Assembly (NCBI RefSeq): GCF_000331305.1
Contig: NZ_KB217478.1
Span: 2,153,679 to 2,217,678 of the forward strand
Length of the DNA: 64,000 bases
Origin: Calothrix sp. PCC 7103
Lineage (GTDB): Bacteria; Cyanobacteriota; Cyanobacteriia; Cyanobacteriales; Nostocaceae
Direction of reading: 5' to 3'
The position numbers and the translations under genes were made by a program. The notes beneath the pieces are model-generated. The model ran no database searches. It was not told the DNA's origin and saw only the letters and a list, made by a program, of their open reading frames with translations. Below, piece after piece: positions 7,593-15,392 of the stretch (position 1 is the first letter of the stretch; each line of letters opens with the position of its first letter).

Positions 7593-7604
7593 CTCCTATA
7601 TGGT
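7593..7604 (-). promoter_or_regulatory. Third CCATATAGGA box
   Basis: Minus strand ACCATATAGGAGTC precedes ATG at 7583. It is the same box as at 7051-7060 and 6238-6251, with AGGAG serving as the ribosome binding site. Confidence 0.5.
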
Positions 7605-7636
7605 TTTGGTGCCTTCCAATAAATGGAAGGCTTTGA

Positions 7637-8155
7637 TTATTTGTTCGCTAAAGCTTGAATTAGCGCATAGATTTGATGTGCAGGTAAAGTAGGCATTCGT
7701 CTTACAACTTCATCAGCTTCGTCCGAGGAAGATACATCTTCATAGTTGAAGTTTATGAAATAGAAATCAGCACATTTCCCAAGTAACCAAGTTTGGTCTA
7801 TCTCGCTCATATCCTGCAATTCGTTGTAACTCTCTGCGATATCCAAGATTAGTTTGTACTCGTAATCGCAGTGCCAATACCCCATAGGCTTTGTAGAGGA
7901 TTTGTTAGCCAATGCCATAATTAAGGCGCCAAGTTGTCCTTGTGGTAATTCCTCTAGCCGTGCGTCTACTTCTTGTGCTAACTCCGTGGGTGCTTCGTCG
8001 CAATGTTGCATCCAGTAGTGACTCGATAAACGAGCTATTAACCAAACTTGGTCCAGTTCGGACATGTTTTCTAAGTTATCGCCCCAAGTTTCAGCGATAT
8101 CTTTGATTAATTCGTACTCGTAACGGCAGTCCCAATATTCTAATGGCTTAGACAT
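7637..8155 (-). CDS. Protein of two tandem ~85-aa repeats, 172 aa
   Basis: I do not recognise the family, but the protein is an internal duplication. Residues 3-84 (PLEYWDCRYEYELIKDIAET ... ALIMALANK) align with 90-172 (PMGYWHCDYEYKLILDIAES ... ALIQALANK), sharing the YW-C-YEY-LI-DIAE, L-MSE-DQ-WL and LANK positions. Predicted mainly helical, acidic and soluble. It lies upstream of the membrane-protein block on the same strand. Two degenerate copies suggest a domain pair, for instance an antirestriction-like or adaptor protein, but this is a guess. Confidence 0.55.
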   Translation of the reverse strand: MSKPLEYWDCRYEYELIKDIAETWGDNLENMSELDQVWLIARLSSHYWMQHCDEAPTELAQEVDARLEELPQGQLGALIMALANKSSTKPMGYWHCDYEYKLILDIAESYNELQDMSEIDQTWLLGKCADFYFINFNYEDVSSSDEADEVVRRMPTLPAHQIYALIQALANK

Positions 8156-8224
8156 GTTGTAAAATCCCTATTGTGTTTACGTTTGTAGAGTTCGTAGACA
8201 CACCCTGTTTTTAGAACAGGCGCC

Positions 8225-8383
8225 TTACTTTTTGACCAAGGTAGGCGCCTGTAATAATTCGACTATTAGCAATTCGGTAAGCTGGTCTAAGTTGGTAAGT
8301 TTTGGCAGCGCGCGCACTTGTGCCAGTATTTGCAAGTGGCGCCGGATTACCAGTAAGTGTTCGACTAATTCAACGTCACTCAC
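8225..8383 (-). CDS. Small Leu-rich protein, 52 aa
   Basis: The best start is GTG at 8383, because AAGGAGG lies just upstream and the GTGAGTGA overlap couples it to the stop of the preceding gene (8376-8378). The longer frame from 8413 lacks such signals. The product (MSDVELVEHLLVIRRHLQIL...) is probably a helical hairpin. No family recognised. It is translationally coupled to 8376-8561. Confidence 0.5.
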   Translation of the reverse strand: MSDVELVEHLLVIRRHLQILAQVRALPKLTNLDQLTELLIVELLQAPTLVKK

Positions 8384-8561
8384 TGTCCTCCTTGACGACT
8401 TTGGCGTATGCATTTTGTAGCGCGTTGTAGCCTTTTTCTAAGTCGGGGAAGCTTTGACGCAAGATATTCCATTCATCAGGACGATTTTTTATAAGCCTGT
8501 CACAAACCATTAATGAAATGTCTAGCATCTGTTTCACGCTCTGGCTAAAATTGTGTGTCAT
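8376..8561 (-). CDS. Hypothetical protein, 61 aa
   Basis: A small helical protein (MTHNFSQSVKQMLDISLMVC...) of unknown family. Its stop overlaps the GTG start of the next gene, indicating a real two-gene unit. The start has only a weak ribosome binding site. It lies in the run of small minus-strand genes downstream of the partition pair. Confidence 0.45.
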   Translation of the reverse strand: MTHNFSQSVKQMLDISLMVCDRLIKNRPDEWNILRQSFPDLEKGYNALQNAYAKVVKEDSE

Positions 8562-8679
8562 TTATTTACTCGAAAATTTTGACATTGCAGATTTTACGTC
8601 GATTTAAGTGTTAATACTGTTGTGTGTCAGTATTCAAAATCTCAATTTTCCTATGGACATGATTGGACACACGCCGGAA

Positions 8680-8841
8680 TTAATCATTTTTGCAATCCTT
8701 CAGTCGCCGAATTAGACAGTCACCATAGTTGACCACGAAGATTGAGAACAGTTGACTGAGATTATCTATTCCTGTCACCTCCAATATTTCCTGTGCTTTT
8801 GGTTGATGCTTCGGATTCAAAACGATTCTTGTTTGTGCCAT
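8680..8841 (-). CDS. Small RHH-like plasmid protein, 53 aa
   Basis: ATG at 8841 follows GAGGAATGCATCA. The product begins MAQTRIVLNPKHQPKAQEIL and continues with a helix-turn-helix-like VTGIDNLSQLFSIFVVNYG. This resembles short ribbon-helix-helix proteins common on cyanobacterial plasmids. A transcriptional regulator or centromere-binding role near the ParM/ParR pair is inferred. Confidence 0.5.
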   Translation of the reverse strand: MAQTRIVLNPKHQPKAQEILEVTGIDNLSQLFSIFVVNYGDCLIRRLKDCKND

Positions 8842-8852
8842 TGATGCATTCC

Positions 8853-9326
8853 TCATTGTTTGAGATTTTGTAGTAAACCTATACCACGTGACGTTTTGGG
8901 CTTGTCTGTATCAGATTTCGTCTTGCATGGCGTAATTTGTGCCACTTGTGAATTATCTGTGTCAGATTTAATGTTTTTGTGCTGAGGTGGATTACTTTCA
9001 GACTGAGACGGAGTATTTTGCGTCTCTTTTATGGCGTAATTTGTGCCACATCTGGAAGAAAAGTAGTCATTGAGGATTAAGTTTGCTGCCAGAGTCGAAG
9101 AAATATGCCTTTGTGAAGCATATTGTTCTACCAAAGTGAAATGCCGTTCAGCTAGGCGTATTTTGTGGCTGTCGCTGTTTATGGGGGAGTGAGGTATTTT
9201 TAACCCCCACTTGTAGACAATCGTGTCAAAAATTAAATCAACCACATACTTAGCAGTTGCACCCGTTAACACCGCTCTGATGCCTTCGACTTCCCCCATG
9301 TTGTGAGAATTGATAGTTACATACAT
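8853..9326 (-). CDS. Putative ParR-like partition adaptor
   Basis: The ATG overlaps the stop of the ParM-like gene (TAATG), so the two are translationally coupled in the order parM-parR typical of type II partition systems. The 157-aa protein has a structured N-terminal half (VTINSHNMGEVEGIRAVL..., LAERHFTLVEQYASQRHISS) and a disordered Ser/Thr/Lys-rich C-terminal half. ParR proteins bind centromere DNA through an RHH fold and the filament through a flexible tail; sequence similarity is too low for a firm call, so the assignment rests on gene order and size. Confidence 0.5.
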   Translation of the reverse strand: MYVTINSHNMGEVEGIRAVLTGATAKYVVDLIFDTIVYKWGLKIPHSPINSDSHKIRLAERHFTLVEQYASQRHISSTLAANLILNDYFSSRCGTNYAIKETQNTPSQSESNPPQHKNIKSDTDNSQVAQITPCKTKSDTDKPKTSRGIGLLQNLKQ

Positions 9327-10240
9327 TAGAGATTCATTAGCGCTGTAATGTTTGCCATTTGTGGGTTTTTAGGAATGTAGTATCCGTCTTGGCTTGCAAC
9401 GCGCGCTCGGATTAGTTCGGCATTACCACCCATGAACATCACGGTTGCAACATCAGCCATGTAATCGCGGCAATCCATCATGATTTTGTCAACCAGACGG
9501 TTAAACCAGTTATCTAGCAATGGCTTGAAAACTTCCGAAAAATCGTATCGGCGCCCGTAAGTTAAAGAACCGTCTGCAATTGCGTCCATTACCTTGCTTG
9601 CGTTGAAAGCATAGTTATAGCTTTGCATCCAATCGGAGTTGATAATGTCGTTTGCAAGCGAAATTCCTCCTACGTCAGGAATTGAATTGCGGTGTAGAAC
9701 TGTGTTATCGGAGGTCATAACTAGGTAATTTGTTGTCCCGCCTCCAATATCGACTGCCAAACAATCTCCGTCATCAGAAATGGCGCCAGTTAAAAAAGCA
9801 TGTTGAACTGCTACATCAGATTCAAGGAAAAACTGAATATCTGTAATAGTGTGCTTGTAAAACTTACCATTTACAGTGATTTCGTGAGTCCCGATAAGCT
9901 TACTGCGTAGTCCGTCCTCAACCCATCGGTCGCGTTTGGGTAAGAGATAATGCACAGAACCATTAAAAACGTCACGCAGTCCAGAAAGTAGATAAGGCTT
10001 AACAACATTAGGGTTGTGTTTACCTCGTTCCACAATGGATTGAACATTTTTTTGCTTCGTGGCATACTCTCCCAAAATCAACTTCCTACTGTCACATTGC
10101 ACTGTGGGGGAATCGTCCGTGTTTTTGGGTGTCACCGATTTAACCGTAACATCCGCTTCCACACTCCGAATCATCAAAGGCGTTCCACCTTCCAATGCCG
10201 TGATTGTCGAATAATTCCCAATATCAGCAAATAATTTCAT
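9326..10240 (-). CDS. parM: ParM/Alp-type actin-like ATPase
   Basis: A 304-aa actin-superfamily (ASKHA) protein. Phosphate-1 motif FADIGN is at residues 4-9, phosphate-2 is CLAVDIGGGTTN near 163-174, and the adenosine motif is MFMGGNAEL near 267-275. Plasmid ParM proteins form filaments that push sister plasmids apart. ATG at 10240 follows AAGGAGAAAA. The adaptor-like gene overlaps its 3' end. A chromosomal excision element does not need active segregation while integrated, so this points to plasmid origin or to life as a circle. Confidence 0.78.
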   Translation of the reverse strand: MKLFADIGNYSTITALEGGTPLMIRSVEADVTVKSVTPKNTDDSPTVQCDSRKLILGEYATKQKNVQSIVERGKHNPNVVKPYLLSGLRDVFNGSVHYLLPKRDRWVEDGLRSKLIGTHEITVNGKFYKHTITDIQFFLESDVAVQHAFLTGAISDDGDCLAVDIGGGTTNYLVMTSDNTVLHRNSIPDVGGISLANDIINSDWMQSYNYAFNASKVMDAIADGSLTYGRRYDFSEVFKPLLDNWFNRLVDKIMMDCRDYMADVATVMFMGGNAELIRARVASQDGYYIPKNPQMANITALMNL

Positions 10241-10649
10241 TTTTCTCCTTGTTTATGGCTAATTACTGCCAATTACGGCAGTAGAAAACCGAAATAGGAG
10301 TTGATTGATTTTCACAATCTCCCTTTCCGCGTGCCCTCGGATTGGTTCTCACGTGGTTGGGTAGCTATATTTCGCACTCGCAGGATGCGATTAATAAAAT
10401 AATGCGTCTTGTAATATCTGCTTTGCGAACACTGAAACAACCTTTAAGGATGACGCTGTGCGTTTTGCGTCTCTCTGTGTCCGTTAAATCTAATATAGCT
10501 TAGTGATATCACCTTGGCAACATGCTACACAAAGTTTTTCATTATTTTCTCGGAGTAAAATAACATCACCTTGATATAGGTTTGATTTGTAGGTGTTTAC
10601 GAGGTTAGTTATGCTTTGTATATTAAGGTGATATATTTTTGAGTGTATT
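10241..10649. promoter_or_regulatory. Divergent control region with ATCACCTT boxes
   Basis: A 400-bp region between the divergent parM-like and RHH genes. ATCACCTT occurs at 10508-10515 and 10565-10572 and inverted (AAGGTGAT) at 10625-10632, close to the RHH start. The same box pair flanks the primase start (11794-11820), so the RHH protein probably binds both. A parC-type centromere could also lie here, but no clean tandem array is visible. Confidence 0.55.
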
Positions 10650-10838
10650 ATGCCTACTACAAAAAAACGGATTCTAATACAAGTTGAGGATGATATGGAT
10701 GAGGCATTGAAAGCCTGTGCGGAGGCAGAAGACAGGTCAGTAAGCAACCTCGTAGTTACAACCATGCGTGACCTCCTAGAGCGCAAAGGCTTTTTGACCC
10801 CAAAAAAGTTGACGAAGAACACGAGCAAAAAAACTTAA
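10650..10838 (+). CDS. Ribbon-helix-helix (CopG-like) regulator, 62 aa
   Basis: The sequence KKRILIQVEDDMDEALKACA followed by SVSNLVVTTMRDLLERKGF gives the strand-helix-helix pattern of CopG/Arc repressors. It is probably an autorepressor and copy-number or partition regulator, acting at the ATCACCTT boxes upstream. Near its end is the slippery heptamer A-AAA-AAG (10801-10808 region), where a -1 shift would continue into the next frame and bypass the stop at 10836. Confidence 0.65.
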   Translation: MPTTKKRILIQVEDDMDEALKACAEAEDRSVSNLVVTTMRDLLERKGFLTPKKLTKNTSKKT

Positions 10839-10858
10839 CAGAAAAATCTTCCTCTGAA

Positions 10859-11095
10859 GTGGTACACAATGCCCCAAAGGTAAGGTATGCTGATGAGCAT
10901 ATTGACCGTGTACCACCAATAGAGGAATTAGAGATGATTTCATCTAGAGACGATAATGCAGAGCTAGTTAAAGTATTTCTCCACCGCGAAGAGAAAGAAA
11001 TTTTAAAGCAAGTCGCAGCGAAGCAAGGCATACCCGTTAGTCACTTAATGCGCGCGCTTGCGTTGCAGTGGCTAGAACAGAACGAATCAGCCTAA
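10859..11095 (+). CDS. Second RHH-like protein or frameshifted C-terminal extension
   Basis: The first usable start is GTG at 10859, without a visible ribosome binding site, but the frame is open upstream to 10767 and overlaps the end of the RHH gene. The C-terminal half (HREEKEILKQVAAKQGIPVS, then HLMRALALQWLEQ) is itself RHH-like. It could be expressed as a -1 frameshift fusion from the A-AAA-AAG heptamer, giving a two-headed RHH protein of about 137 aa. Alternatively it is a separate weakly translated gene. Confidence 0.5.
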   Translation: MVHNAPKVRYADEHIDRVPPIEELEMISSRDDNAELVKVFLHREEKEILKQVAAKQGIPVSHLMRALALQWLEQNESA

Positions 11096-11512
11096 CGCCC
11101 ATTTACCCACAGTGGTAGGTGGTTTATTTTTTTTGGCATCGGCGCCACTAGTCGCAACTTTTTACAGTTTTTAGTTCGACGCACAGGTGCCTGAGAGAAT
11201 AAACTATTAAATGATGTTGTCCTGTGTCATTAAATAAATATCGTTAACATCAACGGGAATAAAATAGTGACACAAAATAATAGGAATATAGACTGATATT
11301 TTCAAGCTTTACAAATCTTATTAATACAGTATGCAGTGTTTTTCTCTGTACTTGTTTTTGGCTGTAATGCTTACTCAGAGAGAAACACATGTTTTGATTC
11401 TATCTGTGTCACTATTGAAAAACTGTATTAAAATATCTCACGTTTGTTGGTTGCATCAAAGTAACTTTATACGTATGCTTTAAACAAGAGAATACGCACA
11501 GTAGTACTAATC
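11096..11512. other. Non-coding region with AATAGTGACACA boxes
   Basis: No gene seen in about 415 bp. The 12-mer AATAGTGACACA is at 11263-11274 and, inverted, at 11405-11416; a third exact copy lies at 11748-11759. Weaker forms occur at 11224 and elsewhere in the element. The boxes look like binding sites of an element-encoded regulator. Confidence 0.55.
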
Positions 11513-11674
11513 ATGAGAACCAAAGAACCAAAGCTAATTGTAACTACTATTCGCCTAAAAAATAGTGTTTTAGAAGGGTTGCAGCAAGAAGCATCTCTCC
11601 GTGGTTGCTATCTATCGGATGTAATCAGAGAAAGTTTAGCCGAGTACGATATTAAAAAATTGACAAAAAAATAG
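11513..11674 (+). CDS. Small RHH-like protein, 53 aa
   Basis: The ATG at 11513 opens a 53-codon frame beginning MRTKEPKLIVTTIRLKNSVL, followed by LEGLQQEASLRGCYLSDVIR, the beta-alpha-alpha pattern of ribbon-helix-helix repressors. No strong ribosome binding site is seen. It precedes the primase gene and lies among the AATAGTGACACA boxes, so a repressor role is likely. Confidence 0.55.
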   Translation: MRTKEPKLIVTTIRLKNSVLEGLQQEASLRGCYLSDVIRESLAEYDIKKLTKK

Positions 11675-11676
11675 GG

Positions 11677-11794
11677 TTTCGCGTAGCGCACAAACCCAAA
11701 ATATTTTTTATTTTAAAACCTGTTCATAAGAATACACCAAATCATTTAATAGTGACACAGTGTATTTGTACTAAGGTTTGTGCGCTATACGAAA
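11677..11794. repeat. 20-bp inverted repeat flanking a 78-bp AT-rich segment
   Basis: The arm 11677-11696 (TTTCGCGTAGCGCACAAACC) pairs with 11775-11794 at 18 of 20 positions. The segment between is AT-rich and contains one AATAGTGACACA box. It sits between a small RHH gene and the primase gene. It could be a long-range hairpin in RNA, a paired operator, or part of a replication origin. Confidence 0.75.
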
Positions 11795-11820
11795 TCACCT
11801 GAAAACTACACTAAGGTGAT
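11794..11820 (+). promoter_or_regulatory. Operator dyad overlapping the primase ribosome binding site
   Basis: ATCACCT (11794-11800) and AAGGTGAT (11813-11820) form an inverted pair directly before ATG at 11823. The second half-site doubles as the Shine-Dalgarno sequence. The boxes match those in front of the RHH gene at 10650, implying common repression. Confidence 0.5.
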
Positions 11821-11822
11821 TT

Positions 11823-14800
11823 ATGACAAATATAACACAACGTGCCGTTGCACAAAACAAAGTACAGGCACCAAAAATAAAGTTTGCAGTAAATACTGCT
11901 GGAAAAAATAAACACTGGGATTTTGAGCAGTTGGCTACCCAGTTCAAGGACGCAGAGGGGACGATTTATGAAGTAGCACAGCATGTGTTGAATGGACATG
12001 CTCTATGTGCTGGAGTTTTGAATAACAGGCGCCGTTCAAAATCAAATGTGGTAGGTAGTCATTGGGTGTTAGTGGATGTTGACAACAGTGATGCTAAACG
12101 CGACGAGAAGGGCAATCCAGTTAAGGGAGAAAAGGTTTATAAGCACCAAATGACGCTAGAGGAGGCGATTGAGAACCCCTTTGTTAAGCAATATTGTTCT
12201 TTAGTCTACACCACTTCGAGCCATAAGCCAGACTGGCATAAATTTAGACTAATATTCTTGCTTCCTCAATTTGTGGAAGGTGCGGATGTTGTAGAGCAGG
12301 CGATTAGGCTTTTACTAGAGCAGTTCCCCCATGACCCAGCATGTAAAGACAGTTCGCGCGTGTTTTATGGTTCGAGTAATGCCCAAATCCCGCTGTTAAA
12401 CCCTGACGTTACGTTGCCTAGTGATTGGATAGAACGGGCGAAACAGGGAGCAGAAGCGCAAAAAATAGAAACAGAGAAGCGCTTACAAGAAATTGGAGAA
12501 AACAGGGAGAAGTATCAGCAGCTTGCAACGAGTGAGGGGTGGGATACTGACGCATTAATCGAACAAGCTTTAAGCTACATTCCCCCTAGAAGTCCAGGGT
12601 CTAACAATTATCAGGAATGCACCCAAGTATTAATGGCACTTGTTAACCATTACGGTGCCGTGCAAGCCGAAGTGATTGGTGAGAGATGGAGTCCTAGTAT
12701 TAAGGGGGATACCTGGGACGTTGGAAAGAAAATCAGAAGTTACAAGCGTCGTGAGGGGGTGTCAATTGGAAGTTTATTTCATATCGCCAAACAATACGGT
12801 TTTAGATTTCCGGCGCCTAAGATGCCCACAGGTAGGAGTATAGGTAGTAGCAACCTACGTTTAATCAAAGGTGGAAGTTCTGGGGGAGATGACAACCCCC
12901 CAACAGCAGAAACGATACGCGCGCGTGTTCGGGAGATAGTAGAGCGGTCGGGAACAGATTTTGACAGAAGAGTTGCACTCAATACACTCTCGCAAGAAAC
13001 CGGGATAAGTATAAGGGAAATTGAAAAGTTAGCAGAGGCGCTACTAGCAGAAGTCGAACTTGGCGATTCGAGAAGCGACCATCAGCAAGAAGTTGAGCAA
13101 CTTCTCAAATTAGGACAAGGCACACTTAATTTATTTGACTACCTGCCAAACTGTTTAGCTGAAGCCTTGACGGCTTATGCTAGCTGGTTAAACCTTCGCC
13201 CTGAAGCTGTTTTACTTTCACTGTTAACTGCAACGTCCAGTTTGCACAAAGTGGGTACAGAGCTAGTTCTACATAAAACGCAAGGGTTCTCAGTACCACC
13301 AATTATTTTTGGAGCCGTGGTTGCAGAAAGTGGGCAGAAGAAAAGCCCGTTGACACGACAGATTGTGTCAAAACCGATACAGAAGCTACACCAAGAAGCT
13401 AAGGAGCGTCATAAGAAAGAGCTTGCAGCTTATGACGCTGAAATGAAGGAGTGGAAACCAGAACACGGAGATAAGCCAGAGAAACCGATACAGGAAGTGT
13501 TTTATTTTACTAATGCCACTGGGGAGGGGATTCAAAAGCAAGCGTCCCAATGCCCAGATAAATCGCTTCTAGCTTTAGTGGATGAACTTGCGGGCTTTTT
13601 TAACTCTCAAAACCAATATCGCGGCGGTCGTGGTTCTGATAAACAAGACATGTTAAGTTACTTTGACGGTTGGGGCACTGTTAGCTTACGGGCAAGTGGC
13701 GTAACAAACGATGCACAACATATATATTTAAGTGTTTTTGGAACAATTCAACCGGAAGTAATTAAAAGCATTATGGGAGACAGTTCAGACCCCGATGGTA
13801 GTTGGGCACGATTTTTATTTGCTCATCAGCCACTGGTTGCTTCGACACTCCCAGATGATGACGGTTCAGGAATCAACATTGTAGAGCGTCTTGCTAGCGT
13901 CTACCGGAGACTGTATCAAGTACCGCAACAACAGTACATATTATCCAGAGAAGCTTTCAAAGTTTATCAACCTTATTACAACAAACTTGAACAATTGCGG
14001 GTTTCTCATCACCAACCTGGGATGAGAGCGGTTTATTCAAAAGCAGAGGGATACACCGGGCGCCTTGCTCTTAATCTCCATGTCCTTAATGAATTAACCA
14101 GTGGGTATCACACCCCTTGCTTAGAAATTCCAGCAGAAACCATGAAGAAAGCAATCAAGCTAATGAATTTCTTTGTTGGTCAAACTAAATTGCTGTATTC
14201 CGCGTTCGATGAAGGACTGGCGCCGCATATCGCGAAACTTATTGAACTATCCAAGAACCGCGAAGCCACCACAGGCGACGGATGGATAAAAGCAAAAGAT
14301 GTTCAACTTTCCATAAATAAGAAAAGTAGACCCACTCCTGACACAGTTCGTTCGTGGATGCGCGAAGCTGAAGCCCTCGGTTTTGGTTCGACCCGTGGAA
14401 TAGGTAGAAATGCTGAGTTTTTAGCCAAAGTAGACAAAGTAGACGAAAGTAGACCCAAAGTAGACCCCCCGTCTACTTTCTCAAACAACGAAATATCAAT
14501 AGTTTCAAGTGTTAATAATCCCAAAGTAGACAAAGTAGACCAAAATCCACACCTTCCGAACGCGACTGAAAGCAATCTGCTCGAAGTAGTACAAAACAAC
14601 TTATCCTTAAAAGTAGACACTAAAGTAGACACCCCCCCGTCTACTGTCTACCAAAGCGACTCAAACGTAGATACAGCAAGCGATACAAAAGTAGACCCCC
14701 CGTCTACTTTTGGGTCTACTTTTGAAAAAAGGTCTACTTTGGTTGATGAGGAACTTGACTCTGAACAATTTAACCCCGTTGCGAACGCGAATTTGATGGT

Positions 14801-15152
14801 TAGTCACCTTGAAGCAAATGCGGGTGATTCACTTTTAAAACTTGTGGATGAACTTACCCCAGAGCAAAAAGCAGAAGTAAGAAAGCACTTGACCCCAGAG
14901 CAGTATAGGGATGTGCGGCGACTACTAGTAGACGCTCGAAATCAAAATTCTGATACCCAAAAAGAATCGGCGCCTGTTCAAACCGAAAAAATAAAAGTAG
15001 GTGCGCGCGTCAAAGTTGTGGAATCTGAAGATAAACGCTGCGGGGAGTGCGGAGAAGTGACACAAACCAGCGGACGCAGCTGCAAAGTAATTCTAGACTC
15101 TGACAAAAGCGTAATTCTCTACCATTTTGACGAACTGGAGGTGCGTCAGTGA
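11823..15152 (+). CDS. Plasmid-type primase/helicase-like replication protein (AEP-PriCT-DUF3987)
   Basis: The 1109-aa protein has an N-terminal archaeo-eukaryotic primase-like domain (WVLVDVDN near 80, KFRLIFLLP), then a PriCT-like segment (about 247-325, IPPRSPGSNNYQECTQVLMAL). A DUF3987 domain follows (about 430-790) with a degenerate P-loop ESGQKKSP and the ALVDELAGFF motif, then a linker with repeated K-V-D units (869-975) and a C-terminal SH3-like domain (KIKVGARVKVVE). Such proteins replicate plasmids and integrative elements. Start ATG at 11823 uses AAGGTGAT. A downstream gene overlaps its stop. The linker coincides with DNA repeats (separate entry). Confidence 0.75.
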   Translation: MTNITQRAVAQNKVQAPKIKFAVNTAGKNKHWDFEQLATQFKDAEGTIYEVAQHVLNGHALCAGVLNNRRRSKSNVVGSHWVLVDVDNSDAKRDEKGNPVKGEKVYKHQMTLEEAIENPFVKQYCSLVYTTSSHKPDWHKFRLIFLLPQFVEGADVVEQAIRLLLEQFPHDPACKDSSRVFYGSSNAQIPLLNPDVTLPSDWIERAKQGAEAQKIETEKRLQEIGENREKYQQLATSEGWDTDALIEQALSYIPPRSPGSNNYQECTQVLMALVNHYGAVQAEVIGERWSPSIKGDTWDVGKKIRSYKRREGVSIGSLFHIAKQYGFRFPAPKMPTGRSIGSSNLRLIKGGSSGGDDNPPTAETIRARVREIVERSGTDFDRRVALNTLSQETGISIREIEKLAEALLAEVELGDSRSDHQQEVEQLLKLGQGTLNLFDYLPNCLAEALTAYASWLNLRPEAVLLSLLTATSSLHKVGTELVLHKTQGFSVPPIIFGAVVAESGQKKSPLTRQIVSKPIQKLHQEAKERHKKELAAYDAEMKEWKPEHGDKPEKPIQEVFYFTNATGEGIQKQASQCPDKSLLALVDELAGFFNSQNQYRGGRGSDKQDMLSYFDGWGTVSLRASGVTNDAQHIYLSVFGTIQPEVIKSIMGDSSDPDGSWARFLFAHQPLVASTLPDDDGSGINIVERLASVYRRLYQVPQQQYILSREAFKVYQPYYNKLEQLRVSHHQPGMRAVYSKAEGYTGRLALNLHVLNELTSGYHTPCLEIPAETMKKAIKLMNFFVGQTKLLYSAFDEGLAPHIAKLIELSKNREATTGDGWIKAKDVQLSINKKSRPTPDTVRSWMREAEALGFGSTRGIGRNAEFLAKVDKVDESRPKVDPPSTFSNNEISIVSSVNNPKVDKVDQNPHLPNATESNLLEVVQNNLSLKVDTKVDTPPSTVYQSDSNVDTASDTKVDPPSTFGSTFEKRSTLVDEELDSEQFNPVANANLMVSHLEANAGDSLLKLVDELTPEQKAEVRKHLTPEQYRDVRRLLVDARNQNSDTQKESAPVQTEKIKVGARVKVVESEDKRCGECGEVTQTSGRSCKVILDSDKSVILYHFDELEVRQ
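14429..14745. repeat. AAAGTAGAC iterons and hairpins inside the primase gene
   Basis: About nine direct AGTAGAC units and five inverted GTCTACT units lie within 320 bp of coding sequence. Twice they form perfect hairpins around a CCCCC loop: 14457-14479 (9-bp stem) and 14687-14711 (10-bp stem). The units encode K-V-D on one strand and S-T-F on the other, so repetition is preserved at DNA level in more than one frame. A replication origin inside a replication gene has precedent in phage lambda gene O. Confidence 0.8.
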
Positions 15153-15367
15153 AATACACATCGTCTGACCCCGAAATAATAGGCGCCAATGCTGACCTAC
15201 TGCGGATGTGTATAGATGATTCTAGCTGGCAGATGGTCGAAGAACTAACCGAGAACTGGGCGCCTGAATTTAAAACCGCAGTATGGCGAATACTGACACA
15301 AAAAGAGCGGCTAGCTATCAAGAATTTGAAGTTAGCCGCTAACAGAAATTTTCAACCAAACAAATAA
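15149..15367 (+). CDS. Hypothetical protein, 72 aa, coupled to the primase
   Basis: GTG at 15149 overlaps the TGA of the primase gene (GTGA), a classic translational coupling. GGAGGTGCG just upstream supplies the ribosome binding site. The acidic helical product (MKYTSSDPEIIGANADLLRM..., then NWAPEFKTAVWRILTQKERL) is unknown to me. A replication accessory role is suggested by coupling only. Confidence 0.55.
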   Translation: MKYTSSDPEIIGANADLLRMCIDDSSWQMVEELTENWAPEFKTAVWRILTQKERLAIKNLKLAANRNFQPNK

Positions 15368-15392
15368 CCTTGAAATAGCGTTACAAAGCATT

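Noticed and set aside
8225-8413. Start at ATG 8413 for the small Leu-rich gene
   Set aside because: GTG 8383 has AAGGAGG and overlaps the previous stop; the earlier ATG lacks signals.
11101-11140. Terminator with TTTATTTTTTTT tract after the second RHH gene
   Set aside because: The stem (ACCCAC/GTAGGT) is short and has a mismatch; not convincing enough to list.
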